Shown one piece after another: positions 11,106 to 22,200 of a stretch of 64,000 nt of DNA. The notes beneath the pieces were generated by a model. That model did not search any database and was not told the DNA's origin. It was given only the letters and a program-made list of their open reading frames with translations. A program made the translations under genes and the position numbers. Each line of letters opens with the position of its first letter. The first letter of the stretch is position 1. The stretch comes from Brachycybe producta (taxonomy: Eukaryota; Arthropoda; Diplopoda; Playtdesmida; Andrognathidae): the NCBI GenBank assembly GCA_036925085.1, contig JAUPFP010000015.1, positions 4,402,426-4,466,425 on the forward strand. The letters run 5' to 3'.

Positions 11106-11472
11106 ACTAGTGAGGTAACCCGTCATAAATGACGGGAGCAAAATTCACAGGCAATTGTGCGTATTCGCGTCGTTTTTTCCTTTTTTTACTAATTTCATTT
11201 CAATTTCAGTCACCCCCTCCCACTTTTCCCCCCCCCCTCAACGTTTCTCTCTCTCTCTCCCCCTCTACACTTTCCAACCTTTTCCCCTTTCCAATTTAAT
11301 ATGAGGTTCTTGGATGGGAAGGGTGCAACATATAGTTGACCTTGAGAAAAAAGCAGTTCATTTATTCATTTAAATTTATATAAATTCCGACGTGTTCAAG
11401 GTTTGTACAGCGTTATCACAGACAGACACCCCACACACGCACACAGACCTGGTTTAATATATATATAATAAT
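11106..11472 (+). mobile_element. Family F element (CCCGTCAT hairpin head)
   Basis: Starts CTAGTGAGGTAACCCGTCAT and continues as the 18-nt palindrome CCCGTCATAAATGACGGG. Then come a pyrimidine-rich stretch, 'TTCTTGGATGGGAAGGGTGC', 'TTTATTCATTTAAATTTATA', 'GTTTGTACAGCGTTA', and a TA-repeat tail. Family members are at 12885-13072, 13073-13622 and 58967-59000. A hairpin head and simple-repeat tail without TIRs suggest a non-LTR or rolling-circle derived repeat, but the class is open. Confidence 0.7.
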
Positions 11473-11898
11473 TCACACTACAAGGGATGGAATCCAACAG
11501 GCAATTAGAAAACGGGATAAACAGACGTTTGCACCGCCCTTTTTATGACGACTGGCAACTTCTAATTGGTTGGTTATGTAGTCTGATGTCACATGCTCCG
11601 CCATTTTTAACATCAGACTACATAACCAACCAATTAGAAGTTGCCCTTCATCATAAAAAGGGCGGAGCAAACGTCTGTTTATCCCGTTTTCTAATTGCCT
11701 GTTGGAACCCATGACCAACATTAACACAGGCTGAGACACTAACCACTACACCAACAAGACAAGAACAGATTAGATTTAATGTTTTTACTACGTTTTTCAC
11801 AAATAGTTAAAGTGAAACTTTAAAACTTAAAAGCTCTCCATAGACTTACTATAGAGCTTTGTATTACTTCTTGGTTTAAGTTTAACTTTATTTTTTGT
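11471..11898 (-). mobile_element. tRNA-derived SINE, split by a MITE
   Basis: On the minus strand a tRNA-like segment carries an A-box-like word TGGTGTAGTGGTTAG (complement at 11739-11753), then GTCTCAGCC and the beginning of a B box GGGTTC. A MITE (11497-11702) splits the B box and left a 9-bp duplication. After the MITE the sequence resumes with CCATCCC and 'TTGTAGTGTGAATTA', then a TA tail. About 130 bp upstream of the tRNA-like part (up to 11898) is shared with the copy at 28626-28855, so the conserved unit is longer than the tRNA head. Confidence 0.7.
11497..11702 (+). mobile_element. Family D MITE (ACAGGCA ends), D1
   Basis: 206 bp with ends ACAGGCAATTAG and CTAATTGCCTGT. The duplication is TGGAATCCA (11488-11496) versus TGGAACCCA (11703-11711), 8 of 9 matching. 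The usual TGACGTCA is TGATGTCA here. GC-box words flank the centre. Non-coding; the 75- and 88-codon frames across it arise because the arms mirror each other. Confidence 0.9.
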
Positions 11899-12884
11899 AG
11901 GTTGCAGGTTTAGTTGTAGTTGTTGCAGGTCGTCCGGTTGGCACAATCCCCCAGAATGTGCAAAAGTGTAGGTCACTGAGTGACCCACAGTTCTTCTCCA
12001 AGTAGCTATCTGAAAGTGTAGGTCATCTATAGTCAAAAGTCATATTAAGAAGGGATAAATTTTGTGCACCACCAGTGGTGACTTTTCACCAAATTTGTAT
12101 TCCTATACAACATAAGCATGGTCCGCCATCTTGAATTTCTGAGCAGGGACTACTTTTTGTATTATGCATGCATACAACTTAAAATTGTTGGTGATGTGGC
12201 TAAAACCGTCCAGTAAGGGGCAGTCATTTCTTACCCTTTTTTAATATGGCTCAGACCATAGTGACTTACGATTCGTCTGTACCCAAGTAATATTTAGGCA
12301 AAGTAAACGTCATTGGTGGAAGTATTTTAAACTTTGCCTTTTGACATTTGCCTAGGAAATATGTGAAATATTAAAGTGTTTCTTCATACTTTGACGCCCC
12401 ATTTACAACATTCTATAGATTTCCTAGGCCATTATATACAATGCCTGCACTTCACACATTGCCGGTAACATATATAAAAAAACACAAACGACAAATTAAA
12501 ACTTTTGCAACTTGTTTCTAATTTCCAAAAGTTAATTTTCGTATTCAAAAATCCTTGTGTCAAAAAAAAAAAAAAATGCGACAGATTAAACTATGATGAT
12601 AATTAAAAAAAAATTAATGGAAAAAAAGGGTTGCAAAATTGGTTATCATTTTGGGAGAAGTTTCTACATCGAAAATTGAGTAATAAAAAAAAAGACAAAA
12701 TTAAAACGCTAATTCTCTCTCTCCCTTTCTCCTATTAGCACAAATTGGAATTTCACTAGTATTAGGGTCAAGGAAACTTAACAACAACATTCCAAAAACT
12801 GGTAGACAGACCCTTACAATAAAAAAAAACGTTAAAACTATTTGAAGGCTTAAAATATAAAGCGACCAATATTATAATACTAGT
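11899..12884. other. Gene-free stretch
   Basis: Includes a possible weak inverted repeat around 12290-12440 (TTTGCCTAGGAAAT and TTTCCTAGGCC) but no convincing element or exon. Otherwise AT-rich with A-runs. Confidence 0.4.
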
Positions 12885-13072
12885 ACTAGTGGGTTAACCC
12901 GTCATAATTGACGGGAGCCAAATTCTAGTTTAACTTTGCTACTATTATCCCCTCCCCTTTTTTGCCCTTCCACATTTCTCTCTCACCCCCCCACACCCTT
13001 TCCAACCTTTGCGCTCTTCCGATTTAATGGCACGTGGAATGAGTTTGATTCCAACGTACTTAAACGTTTTGT
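12885..13072 (+). mobile_element. Family F element, short copy
   Basis: Head ACTAGTGGGTTAACCCGTCA with the hairpin diverged to CCCGTCATAATTGACGGG, followed by the pyrimidine-rich stretch. It ends where the next family F head begins, giving a head-to-tail pair. Confidence 0.65.
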
Positions 13073-13566
13073 TCTTGGGGTAACGCGTCATAAATGACGG
13101 GAGCAAAATTCACAGGCAATTGTGCCCAGCATTAAATTTCTTTTCCTCCGCCCTTTTATGAAAGGGCGGAGGAAAAGAATAATGCTGGGCACAATTACCT
13201 GTGATAAACTGTAGTTTAATTTTGCTACTATTATCCCTCCCCCTTTTTAATATTTGAAAGAGAAAAATGAGTTTTTCATTTTCTCTGGTGTGCGCATGCG
13301 CGTCGTTTGTTCCTTTTTTACTCCTTTCATTGCAATTTCAGTTTCTCCTTCCCACTTTTTCCCCCTCCACGTTTCTCTCTCTCTCTCTCCCCCTCTCTAC
13401 ACTTTCTAACCTTTTCCCCTCTCCAATTCAATATCATGGGGTTCTTGGATGGGAAGGGTGCAACGTATAGTTGACATTGAGAAACAAAAGCGTTTCATTT
13501 ATTCATTTAAATTTATATAAATTCCCACGTGCTTCAAGGTTTTTGTCCTTGTTTGTACAGCGTTAA

Positions 13567-13600
<34 letters not shown>

Positions 13601-13622
13601 CTGGCTTAATATATATATAAAA
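13073..13622 (+). mobile_element. Family F element with nested hairpin MITE
   Basis: Head GGGGTAACGCGTCATAAATG, then a 91-bp hairpin MITE (13112-13202). The rest matches 11106-11472, including 'TTCTTGGATGGGAAGGGTGC', a CA run (13570-13597) and a TA tail. The frame at 13267 translates its pyrimidine-rich tract and is not a gene. An NRF1-like word TGCGCATGCGCG lies at 13291-13302. Confidence 0.65.
13112..13202. mobile_element. 91-bp near-perfect hairpin MITE
   Basis: ACAGGCAATTGTGCCCAGCA on the left is mirrored by TGCTGGGCACAATTACCTGT on the right, with CCTCCGCCC and GGGCGGAGG forming the inner stem. It shares ACAGGCA ends and GC boxes with family D but has lost the centre. No target duplication is visible. 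Confidence 0.8.
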
Positions 13623-14325
13623 TATATATCATATACAAGGCTGGCTACATGCTATTTTAACAACAGCCATTAAAAAAAGTAGAAAACACAGAAAAATCTC
13701 TTAAACTTCATATCAATTCCCAAATGGATTTGATATTATTACAAATGTAGTGAACATTAAATTCCTTTAGAATCTTATCATTATATCCGTTTTTTTTGTC
13801 GTCGTCGTCGTCGTCTTCTGCAAACATCCTCCTCCTACGTTTTATCATCGTCATCATTCCCCCCATCTTCTGTTACCATGACAACGAGAAACTAGGATTT
13901 TCAGAACATTTTAATCTAAATTGCATTATTATTACATTTTCAACCGTGTATCAAAAAAATTTGTTAAAAAAAAAGAACCTTCATATTTATTAAGTTAGAT
14001 ATAAAGTTCCTGAAGGATAAAGGTTAATAATGCAATGTACCCAATAAATTTCTTTATTTCTCTCTCTTTCTCAGTTAGTTCTAGATTTGACAAGAGGAAT
14101 GTCAAGGCTCATTTTGAAATTGATACATACAACACAAAGTCCAGGGGTGGTTTTTTTTTTTACTTAGCAACAACACAACAGACACATTTTAGTCAGGTGC
14201 AAGGGTGTCACTGTCACTCCTGTCCAGTGGCCTCAACTAACTGACCAATCAACTATCATTATCGTGGGACGGTGGTGGTGGTAGTGGTCGTGGTGTACAA
14301 GAATGTTTGGCACAAGTCAAGCATA
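13623..14325. other. Gene-free stretch
   Basis: Contains a GTC run at 13799-13814 and AT-rich DNA with no exon or element I recognise. Confidence 0.4.
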
Positions 14326-14499
14326 AAGCTAAGTACACACTAAGAAACTTTGTTAGCAAACCTGTTTTTGCTAACAAAGTTTGCAAGAAACTGTTCAACA
14401 CTTTCCAACTGTTTCGCATCCAGATTTCATTTCTTTTCCGAAAAACATTAGCCAGTGCTAGACTAAAAGAAAAACATGGAAAAATGCGTGAAAATGCAC

Positions 14500-14705
14500 A
14501 CAGGCGTTTAGAAATCGGGAAGAACTTCAGTTGGCTCGGCCCTTTTTATGACGACCGGCAACTTCTAATTGGTTTGTTGTGTGCTTCGACGTTGAAAAGA
14601 TCGGAGCATGTGACGTCAGACTACATAACCAACCAAATAAAAGTTGCCGGTCGTCATAACAAGGGCGGAACCAACTGAAGTTCTTCTCGATTTCTAAATG
14701 CCTGT
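14500..14705 (-). mobile_element. Family D MITE, D2
   Basis: Ends ACAGGCGTTTAG and CTAAATGCCTGT. Duplication AAAATGCAC / AAAATACAC (8 of 9). Inserted in the opposite orientation to most copies, as judged by TGACGTCA (14611-14618) lying after the GAAAAG word. Sits inside element K. Confidence 0.9.
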
Positions 14706-14861
14706 AAAATACACAGAGAAATATAGAATATATCACGGGCAGAACGAAATGCTGGTAAAAGGAACATAGATAAACGCCAAAAAAAAAAAAACGTTTTTCC
14801 GTACTTTTCCACGCCTTATTTTGGGTCGATTCACACACTCGGTTCACATCTAAATTATTTA

Positions 14862-15012
14862 TGCCTTGTTTCCACTATGGCGAAAATTTGAACTGATGAA
14901 AAATAGAAGAAACCTGGCTCCGGCCCATTCACTGTCATAGGCAAAGGTGGTCACTTGTGTCACAAAAGTTCAAATTGTCTGTCACCCCAGACTCCCCAGT
15001 GGAAACAAGGCA
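14862..15012. mobile_element. Family G Harbinger-like MITE
   Basis: TIRs TGCCTTGTTTCCACT and AGTGGAAACAAGGCA, with TTA on both sides (14859-14861, 15013-15015). Related copies are at 36069-36240 and 54207-54384. Non-coding. The TTA duplication and short TIR fit PIF/Harbinger. Confidence 0.85.
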
Positions 15013-15146
15013 TTAAGAAACTTTGTTGTTTTCAATTTTGGATGGAAAACTAAAAACAAAAACTTTTGTTTGAAAACTTTTTTGTAAAATGTTTGCAAAT
15101 TTTGTTAGCGATTTGCAAACAAAAGTTTCCTAGTGTGTACTTGGCT

Positions 15147-15688
15147 AAAGACTTGATTTACAACCTTAAAAAAAGATAGACGTAATAATTGTTGAGAAAG
15201 AATCAGAAATTTGCGAAGAGATAACGCGAGAATAAAACACAATTCAATAAACTACAAGTTGGGTTTTTTTTAGAAGAAGAAAAAAAAAAAGTAATTCCTG
15301 TCATTTACCAGACAATGGAATACTGATTGCTTCGAAGTTAGACCCGGACTTTGGGGGGAAAATCCAGACCCACCACCAAATAAGACCTGACTTTTAAAAT
15401 CTCTTAAAGAGACAGGAGAATTAATAACCAAAAAATAAACCCAGTTGAACTCAAAAGTGTCCTGTAAGCTGTCCTTTGCTGTTAAAAAAAATATGTCATG
15501 GGCTCAAAGTCATTGCTCTTATGTCCCAGTCTCACTCTCTAAACATCTCCCTCCACCCCCCCTAAAACAAAAGAAAAGAAACACCTGGTGTGGTTTTCAG
15601 AAACTAATGAAATATCGAACCCACTTTCAAATTCAATTCAACTTGGTAAACCCGCTGCTATCAGCTCTCTTCAGAGCCTTGTTGCGAC
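15147..15688. other. Gene-free stretch
   Basis: No element recognised. The 140-codon frame starting at 15445 runs mostly through unique AT-rich DNA into the D3 MITE and shows no domain. Confidence 0.4.
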
Positions 15689-15894
15689 ACAGGCATTTAG
15701 AAATCGGGGAGAACTTCAGTTGGCTCCGCCCTTGTTATGACGACTGGCAACTTCTAATTGGTTGGTTATGTAGTCTGACGTCACATGCTCCGCCCTTTTC
15801 AACGTCGAACCACACAACAAACCAATTGGAAGTTGCCGGTCGTCATAACAAGGGCGGAGCCAACTGAAGTTCTCCCCGATTACTAACTGCCTGT
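15689..15894 (+). mobile_element. Family D MITE, D3
   Basis: 206 bp flanked by a perfect 9-bp duplication TGTTGCGAC (15680-15688 and 15895-15903). TGACGTCA at 15776-15783. One of the cleanest insertions for defining ends and duplication length. Confidence 0.95.
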
Positions 15895-15903
15895 TGTTGC
15901 GAC

Positions 15904-16228
15904 AGGTAAGGATTACTTCCAATCAGAAATGGTCATCATATAATGAGGATTTGATGTCATCGAGCAATGCAATCTTCTCTGCAGCTAGCAAACGTTCGAG
16001 AAGGGCAAAGCTTTACTCAGCTTTACAGTTTTGCCAATGATGCCCTCCCTCCCCCACTGCAATTAGGGATTAGATATCGATACAAAAGTGTCGATGCTTT
16101 ACTTGTAACAGGTATTAAAAGAGTATTGATACCATGAAACTTTCGAAAGAAAAGCTATCGAAAGGGAAATATCGATACCATTAAAGTATCGATACTTTTT
16201 CGGCATCCATCTAGAAAATACATCAGAG
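15904..16228. other. ATCGATAC-rich stretch
   Basis: At 16070-16200 the words TATCGATAC and GTATCGATA recur several times in both orientations. This is the texture of hAT subterminal regions, but I cannot find matching ends. Confidence 0.35.
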
Positions 16229-16551
16229 TAAAGCCTGGGACACACTATGCGTCCGACGTTGGAACCAACGTAGTACCCTATTTGTCTCCAACATTTGCCA
16301 ACTGGAAACTTGTACGTTCGCAATTGATGAACTGGTTAGACTAGGAGTCCAACATTGGGGAAAACATTGGAAACCTTTGACACGGACAAGGAAACTGACA
16401 CCTGCCCGATTGCCTTCCAATACCCTCCAATGTCAAACGTTGGCCGCTCTTCATCCAACACTCGCCATCTGTCTGATGGCCACACTGCGTGTCAAACAAT
16501 TATTCGTCCAGCTTTGAAAGGCACTTGACGCATAGCGTGTCCCGGGCTTTA
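16229..16551. mobile_element. Harbinger-like element J
   Basis: Ends AAGCCTGGGACACACTATGC and GCATAGCGTGTCCCGGGCTT, about 320 bp apart. Flanks read TAA and TTA. The interior is richer in GC than its surroundings, with 'CCAACGT' and 'AACGTTGG' words mirrored. Minus-strand frames of 65-74 codons show no domain. Confidence 0.75.
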
Positions 16552-17090
16552 CACTGCCAGAAAACCCGTCATTACCAGCTTAATGTCTTGTAGCTTTATG
16601 AGTCTGAACCTTTCCTATTTTCTGTATGGGCCCTAATACCCATTATGGGCCATAATACCCATTGGGTGGGAGGGGCGTAGTCTAATTCCTGTATAAAGTA
16701 AAGTATTTAAACTATTTTATGTAAACTTTAAACGGGTTCAAAATTGGTGAACAATATTCTAATAGATGTCTGACAAGAGGAAAACTATTATTAAGACCCT
16801 CTTTTTACATTTTCTTTACAATATTTCAAAGTCTGTTGTACGAACCGAAACCGCAGCCTTCGATTGGCTAACTGCTTTTTAATAATTATGTTGATTTCAA
16901 AAGCAGATTTTTTTTATTATGATTAAGCCAAGGTATTCAAAGGTATCAAAACATTATCCAACAGAATACTTACCCCAATTACATAATCTGCTTCATATGA
17001 ATGACTCTTACAAGAATTATATGCACAATGTTGCAATTTACATCTGTTTAGTTGCCTTGTTCCCACTGAGAACACTTTTTTTTTTACCAA
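16552..17090. other. Gene-free stretch
   Basis: A short palindromic motif around 16630-16662 (TACCCATTATGGGCC) and, at 17053-17070, a lone family-G-like end (TTGCCTTGTTCCCACT). Confidence 0.4.
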
Positions 17091-17450
17091 AAGCCTCGTT
17101 TTCACGATTGTTGCTTGCCATGACAGCAGCAACTATCGCTAGAACTATCATTGTGCAGACCACATGATAGTCACTATCGCACTGTTGCAAAAGCACTATC
17201 ACAACTATCTCGTTTAACTAGATAGTTAATAGTACTGTCTCGATAGTAATAGTTGTTGAGTGACCACTTTGTTGGGAAATATCCACTTTGTCAATGATAT
17301 CTGTGAAGTAGACGTCACACTCATGTGATAGACAACTATCACGTTACTTCAAGACGTGTAGACAGTTGCTTATCATGAGAGTGAACTATCGCAATTTTCA
17401 TGACAGCTACTCTCACGAAAGAACTATCGTCACCGTGAAAACGAGGCTTA
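17091..17450. mobile_element. Family C Harbinger-like MITE, C1
   Basis: TIRs AAGCCTCGTTTTCACGATTG and CCGTGAAAACGAGGCTT. The interior repeats 'AACTATC' in both orientations. Three other copies lie at 37060-37450, 46196-46596 and 52739-53242. Confidence 0.85.
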
Positions 17451-19380
17451 AGTTCAGATTCATTTAAATAATCTCAACATCAGTAGACCTACTTAATTCC
17501 TTAAATGAGATCGGGACAATTCCCCTCTTCCCCCCCCCCAATTTTTTTTTTGAAGCACATTATCATCATATTAAAAAATAAACTATCTGCAGAAAGCAAA
17601 TTTAATATTTAGAAATAAATTTTGGAAGAAAAACAAAAAACTATGAATCACTAAAGTTAGAAGTACTAGCAACTTCAAATTGTTAATAAGGTTTTGAGAA
17701 TGCCAATATGTCCTCTTAATTAAATGAAGATTTCTAGTTAAGATACAGCCATTGTCACCGCAATGCTCTCAGTAATCGTTTCAAAAAGAGCAATGCTTTT
17801 TTTTATTCTAGTAAATCAAGTTTATTTGATTGAGACATTTGCCATTTTAGCTTTCTCAGGTGTGTCCAATGTGCCCCACCATCAATACAAAATTAGACAA
17901 CATTCCAGAACGCAATCATGGCCGCCACCCACACACACTTATACATGTATATTGTTCCCATCAAATCCCCACTAAATAAGAACAGAAAAAAAAAGATGGA
18001 GAACACAATGTTTTACAGAGCCAGACAAAGTGAAATAACAAAAAGCGTGCTCATGTCCCAAAGATCTGATATTGAGGAGGAGGAGGGGAGGTTGAGGGAT
18101 ATCTTTAGAAAGGAATGAGGGGGGAGGGGGGCGGTAAAGTGAAAAGAAAAAAAGGATAGGAAGAAGAGGGGGGGGGGAGTTATTTATCGATTCCTCGATT
18201 CTACCTGTGAAATCAGACATCTAAAAAAAAAGCTACAAGAGAGAAAAACCGCTTTCTGCTTTTTTTTTTCTCAAAAAAAAAACCCTGAAATGAACGACCT
18301 TGAACTTATTACTGCGCATGTGCAATAGACAGTGAGAGCAATGTGCTCACAGGTTTCTATAGTACTATATAATATGAGGAGCAAGCAAAGGGAAGGGGGG
18401 CTCATGGCTCAGCTTTATGACTTATAGGAAGGGAGGAGGAGGGAGTGGGGTGAGGCGCACTGCAACTGCAGCCCATCCCCACCTCACTTTGCCTATCTCA
18501 ATTGGAAATATCCACGTGGCCTCTCTCTCTCTCTCTCTTTCTGTCTATCTATCTCATTCCTCACTGGTTCTTGTGTCGTTAAAAAATTTGCCTGCAACCG
18601 AAGGAAGTTTACGACCGCAGAAATTCGATTTTTGTTGGCATGCAGGCAGGCAGGCAAGCAAAAAGAAGAAAGCAAAGCAACTTAGCAAAAGCAAAGCGCG
18701 TTTGTGACTTCGATTTTTTCTTTCTTTTTCTATCTATCTATCTCTCATAGTCTAGCCAAAAGCCTCCATCCTTATGTTTTTTTTTTTGGCAAGTCGAGAC
18801 ATAAGGCAAATTAAAAACGTCTGCTGCTGACTGTTGTTTCCTTTCTCTCTTTTTTTTAGTATTAAAGAGTATAATACACACACTTCGTTGTCTATTCAAG
18901 CATACAATTTAACAAGCAAGATTATTTGCATTTTGGTTGTTATTACACATGCAATTTGATAATTATTAAAATCACACAACTCCCCCCCCTCCATCCACAA
19001 AGTTCTAATTTAATAACAGTAGTAATAGCAGCAGAAGCAGCAGCAGATGGCACACATTCCCGTGACCGCCAATGGCCGCCAGTTTTTTGTTGTTGTTGTT
19101 GTTTTTATTTAAACAACAACAACAAAAACCAGTCTTTTGGAATCTTTTATTCCAAAATGTTAAAAGAAACATTTTTAGCACGTGTCGCAAATTCACTGCA
19201 AAAATAGCTTCCAAAAAATGCATACAAATAACAAGAATAGGGGGGGGGATGGCTTTACCTCAAATGTTATTCAGTCATTTGAGGCCTCGGTATTTTTCTA
19301 TTAAGATGGGTTTTAAAAGTGTCAACGCCCCTCAAAGGATCTCAATAATGTGTTTACTTCAGGAGTAACAACACTAAGAA
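17451..19380. other. Gene-free, low-complexity stretch
   Basis: Contains G-rich (18117-18176), TC (18523-18540), and GCAGCA (19027-19045) runs plus mirrored GTT/AAC runs (19092-19124). Frames at 17972-18220, 18417-18707, 18926-19207 and 19072-19368 are low-complexity translations of these and overlap on both strands. No exon seen. Confidence 0.5.
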
Positions 19381-20062
19381 ACTTGAAAAGTGTTTTCGAA
19401 ACTAGAAGGGTAGTAGTAGCTTCAAATCCACTAATATGTTTATGTTTGATATCTTTCAAAATAAGCTTTTTATGTTAGTTTAAAAAGGAAGTTTAAAAAA
19501 AGCGCTTATATCTCGTTTTCACTACAAAAAATAAACTGCAGTTTAAAAAAAAGTTAAACCACAGTTACTGTTCACGTGGAAATAAATGTAGCTCCATTAA
19601 CTATAGTTAAATTTCTGAACAATGGAGTTAACTCCGCTGTCACAATGTGGTTAACTATATTATTGAATGGTTAAATAATCCCTTAATGCATTCACAAACA
19701 TATTTAATCTACAAATTAATTAATTAATTCAATTTTTTGAAGGAATATGAGAGAGAATTTTACAAAATGCACAACTGTGTTTTAACAGAAAAAAAGTGTC
19801 ACAAAATCATTTTAACCACAGGTTTTTTTAAAAAATGGAAACACAACAGTACCACTTTTAATTTGTCTGCAGTTAAGTATAACCTTGTTTATTTAACTAC
19901 AGTTAAATTTTGTAGTGGAAACGAGGTATTAGCAGACGTTATTTTTTAACTTTTGTTATATAAATTTTATTTTTTAAAAAAAGCTTATTTTGAAAGATAT
20001 CAACATGAAAACACCATTAAGTGGTTCAGCTACCCTTCTAGTTTCTAAAACACTTTTCCAGT
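19381..20062. mobile_element. Family Z element interrupted by element H1
   Basis: Arms 'GAAAAGTGTTTTCGAAACTA' and 'GATATCTTTCAAAATAAGCT' on the left, with inverse 'AGCTTATTTTGAAAGATATC' and 'CTAGTTTCTAAAACACTTTT' on the right. The arms are separated by a Harbinger-like insertion (19509-19928). Without it the element is about 260 bp, the size of the other copies. Confidence 0.8.
19509..19928. mobile_element. Harbinger-like element H1
   Basis: Ends TATCTCGTTTTCACTACAAA and TTTTGTAGTGGAAACGAGGTA, with TTA on both sides (19506-19508 and 19929-19931). The interior shows many mirrored GTTAAC words. The second copy, at 34990-35432, retains a start codon that is ruined here. Confidence 0.85.
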
Positions 20063-20105
20063 TTCTCTTAATTTTTTGCTTCTGAAAGACAGTAGGCCTA
20101 TTAAG

Positions 20106-20311
20106 ACAGGCAGTTAGAAATAGGTGAAAACTTCAGTTGGCTCCGCCCTTGTTATGACGACCGGCAACTTCTAATTGGTTGGTTATGCAGTCTGACGTCA
20201 CATGCTCCGCCCTTTTCAACGTCAGACTACATAACCAGCCAAGTAGAAGTTGCCAGTCGTCATAAAAAGGGCGGAGCCAACTTCTGTTTGTCCCGATTTC
20301 TAATTGCCTGT
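20106..20311 (+). mobile_element. Family D MITE, D4
   Basis: Ends ACAGGCAGTTAG and CTAATTGCCTGT. Duplication CTATTAAG / GTATTAAG (7 of 8). TGACGTCA at 20193-20200. Nearly symmetrical: both arms carry the 'AGACTACATAACC' word. Confidence 0.9.
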
Positions 20312-20414
20312 GTATTAAGCAGGAGTTCGAAAAAAATCAGCTGTTCATAAAACCATCTTAAAACACCTTATTTCAAAGCAATTTGGGGGCAGACGACATA
20401 GCAAAGGTGCCAAT

Positions 20415-20506
20415 GACAACATCTGCGCATGCTCATTATGAAATTCATCTCATCGCTAACCAATTAAAGATGAAAGATTCAAACTGCGCATGCGCAGATG
20501 GTGTCA
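20415..20506. repeat. Small foldback with NRF1-like palindrome
   Basis: GACAACATCTGCGCATG is mirrored by CATGCGCAGATGGTGTC about 60 bp away. The right arm overlaps TGCGCATGCGCA (20485-20496), an exact NRF1-type palindrome. It is either a tiny MITE or a regulatory hairpin. The surrounding 73-codon frame has no recognisable domain. Confidence 0.5.
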
Positions 20507-22200
20507 GAAGCCTAAAAAAGTTGGAACAGACACAAACTGTCACACCCCACACAGCACATCTTATGACATTTATCAATAAAGATGAAAGAGAAGAAAAAAA
20601 ATAGGCCTATAATTTAGACCTGTCCCCCCCCCCCTTGTTGTCAAGTTGTAGAAACATTCAAGAAAGTGGCTGCTGAGAGATTTCAAAAGCCCACGTCTTG
20701 TGACCTGTCCTCTTCCCATTGGGCCATTCCTTCCCCTTCCCTCTTCTTTTTCACTGACCCTCCAGGGTCTACGTAAATCCCTCTAAAAATGGCGCTTTTT
20801 TTTCTACTTCAGAAGAACTACATATATGTAAGTCTAGACAGCCTAAAAATTCTTAGAAGAGAAAATATGTTTTGACACAAAAGATTTTGAAAAGAAAAAC
20901 GGGAATGAAAAGTTTTTTTTTAAAAAAAGGAAAAAAGGGATCTGAAAAATGTCCAACAAAAGGACCAACAAACCCCCTCCCCTCGAGGCCCCACCTCCCC
21001 TTCTTTTGCCCTCACTAACACCCTCCCCCTAACCCCCACCTTTTTTCTAAGTTTCTTCTCCATTCATGAAAAGAAATAAGAATGGCGTTTGGGGCCAAAA
21101 TAGAACAAAGAAATGAGAAATAAGAATACTCTTTCGTCTCGTGCCTTTTCTATGTAAAATTCTCTTTCTCCCCTTCTCTCTCTCTCTCTCTTTCTTTCCT
21201 TCCGTTCTCTCTTTATATAAACACAAAGATCAACCAAAGAAAACAGAATAAAAAATGCAAATTTTGAAAAACACCTGGGTTTCTCAAGAGACTCACAGAG
21301 AGCATCATCATCAGCTCTTCATTGAAATAAGAGTTTAAACGCCAGGTGGCGTTGTTCCTCATTGTGGCGACAGGTTTCATATAACTTTTAAAACAGGTGC
21401 TAAAAACATTTATTAGAAGTATATTTTTTTTATGAATTACATATATAAAATTTGTAAACAAACCAATTTTATGATATTTTTGTGACATCAAAAGAAAAAT
21501 AAGTTCTGTTTCCTGTTCATAAACATTTTTACCGCAGAATTTCTTTTTATTTTGAAAGAAATTTTGATAATAATAAAGGTAAATTACAAACGAAAAAAAA
21601 AATACAATGACAAAATATAACAAACTTATTTGATTTGTATTTTTTATAAAAATTGTGTTCACAATTCATTTTTATTTAAAAAAAAAGAGGAGCCTTGAAA
21701 AATTCAAAATTTATCCCGGATTTCCTGTTTCAATTGAAACTTTTATTTAAAAAAAAACCTACATCCTGTATATTAAAAGATGTCCCAAGTCCTTATTAGA
21801 GACCAACTGCCCCATAGAAAGAGGGGCTTCCTCCAGTTTCAAAATTCTAATATAGTTCTAGTCAGTCAAAAAACACAGATGACATCGAGCGCCATCTATA
21901 TACAGTTTATGCAATACAAAGAAACTATGCTTCATAGTTAAGATGGCATAGTTTTGTAGAAGGGCCATGATTTTAATGGGTTTTACTGGTCCTCTAGTCT
22001 CAACGCCAGGGCTTTTATTAAATGGGGGCCCAAATGACAACAATAAAAACTTATACAGTGGCGTAACTATTGGAGACCAATGAGAGCAGTTTGCTCATGG
22101 CGCTAGCCTTCAAAAGAGCGCCATCAACTGTAATTTTAATTTTTAAAATTTCAAGTCTAAGTTTCCTAATTTCATAATTAAGAAATTGTATATTAATTAG
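20507..22200. other. Gene-free stretch
   Basis: Poly-C at 20625-20634, TC runs near 21176-21196, then very AT-rich DNA. The 149-codon minus-strand frame at 21213-21662 is Phe/Tyr/Ile/Asn-rich and hydrophobic, as random AT-rich DNA gives. I see no domain. An hAT-like end CAGTGGCGTAACTA lies at 22057-22070 without a partner. Confidence 0.45.

Larger units (their letters stand above)
14326..15146. mobile_element. Harbinger-like foldback K hosting two MITEs
   Basis: The left end AGCTAAGTACACACTAAGAA pairs with the right end TAGTGTGTACTTGGCT. Subterminal 'GAAACTTTGTTAGC' words are mirrored near 15100-15130. Inside lie a family D MITE (14500-14705) and a family G MITE (14862-15012), each with its own duplication. 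Removing both leaves about 460 bp. No transposase domain is seen. Confidence 0.75.

Noticed and set aside
11458..11472. TATA-rich promoter
   Set aside because: The TATATA string is the tail of family F and of the SINE, not a TATA box with a downstream gene.
15445..15867. 140-codon frame
   Set aside because: Its second half lies in MITE D3, whose arms give the same peptide on both strands at other loci.
21213..21662. 149-codon minus-strand frame, hydrophobic, possible membrane protein
   Set aside because: Composition (Phe, Ile, Asn, Tyr, Lys) is that of random AT-rich DNA. No domain, no splice or promoter context.
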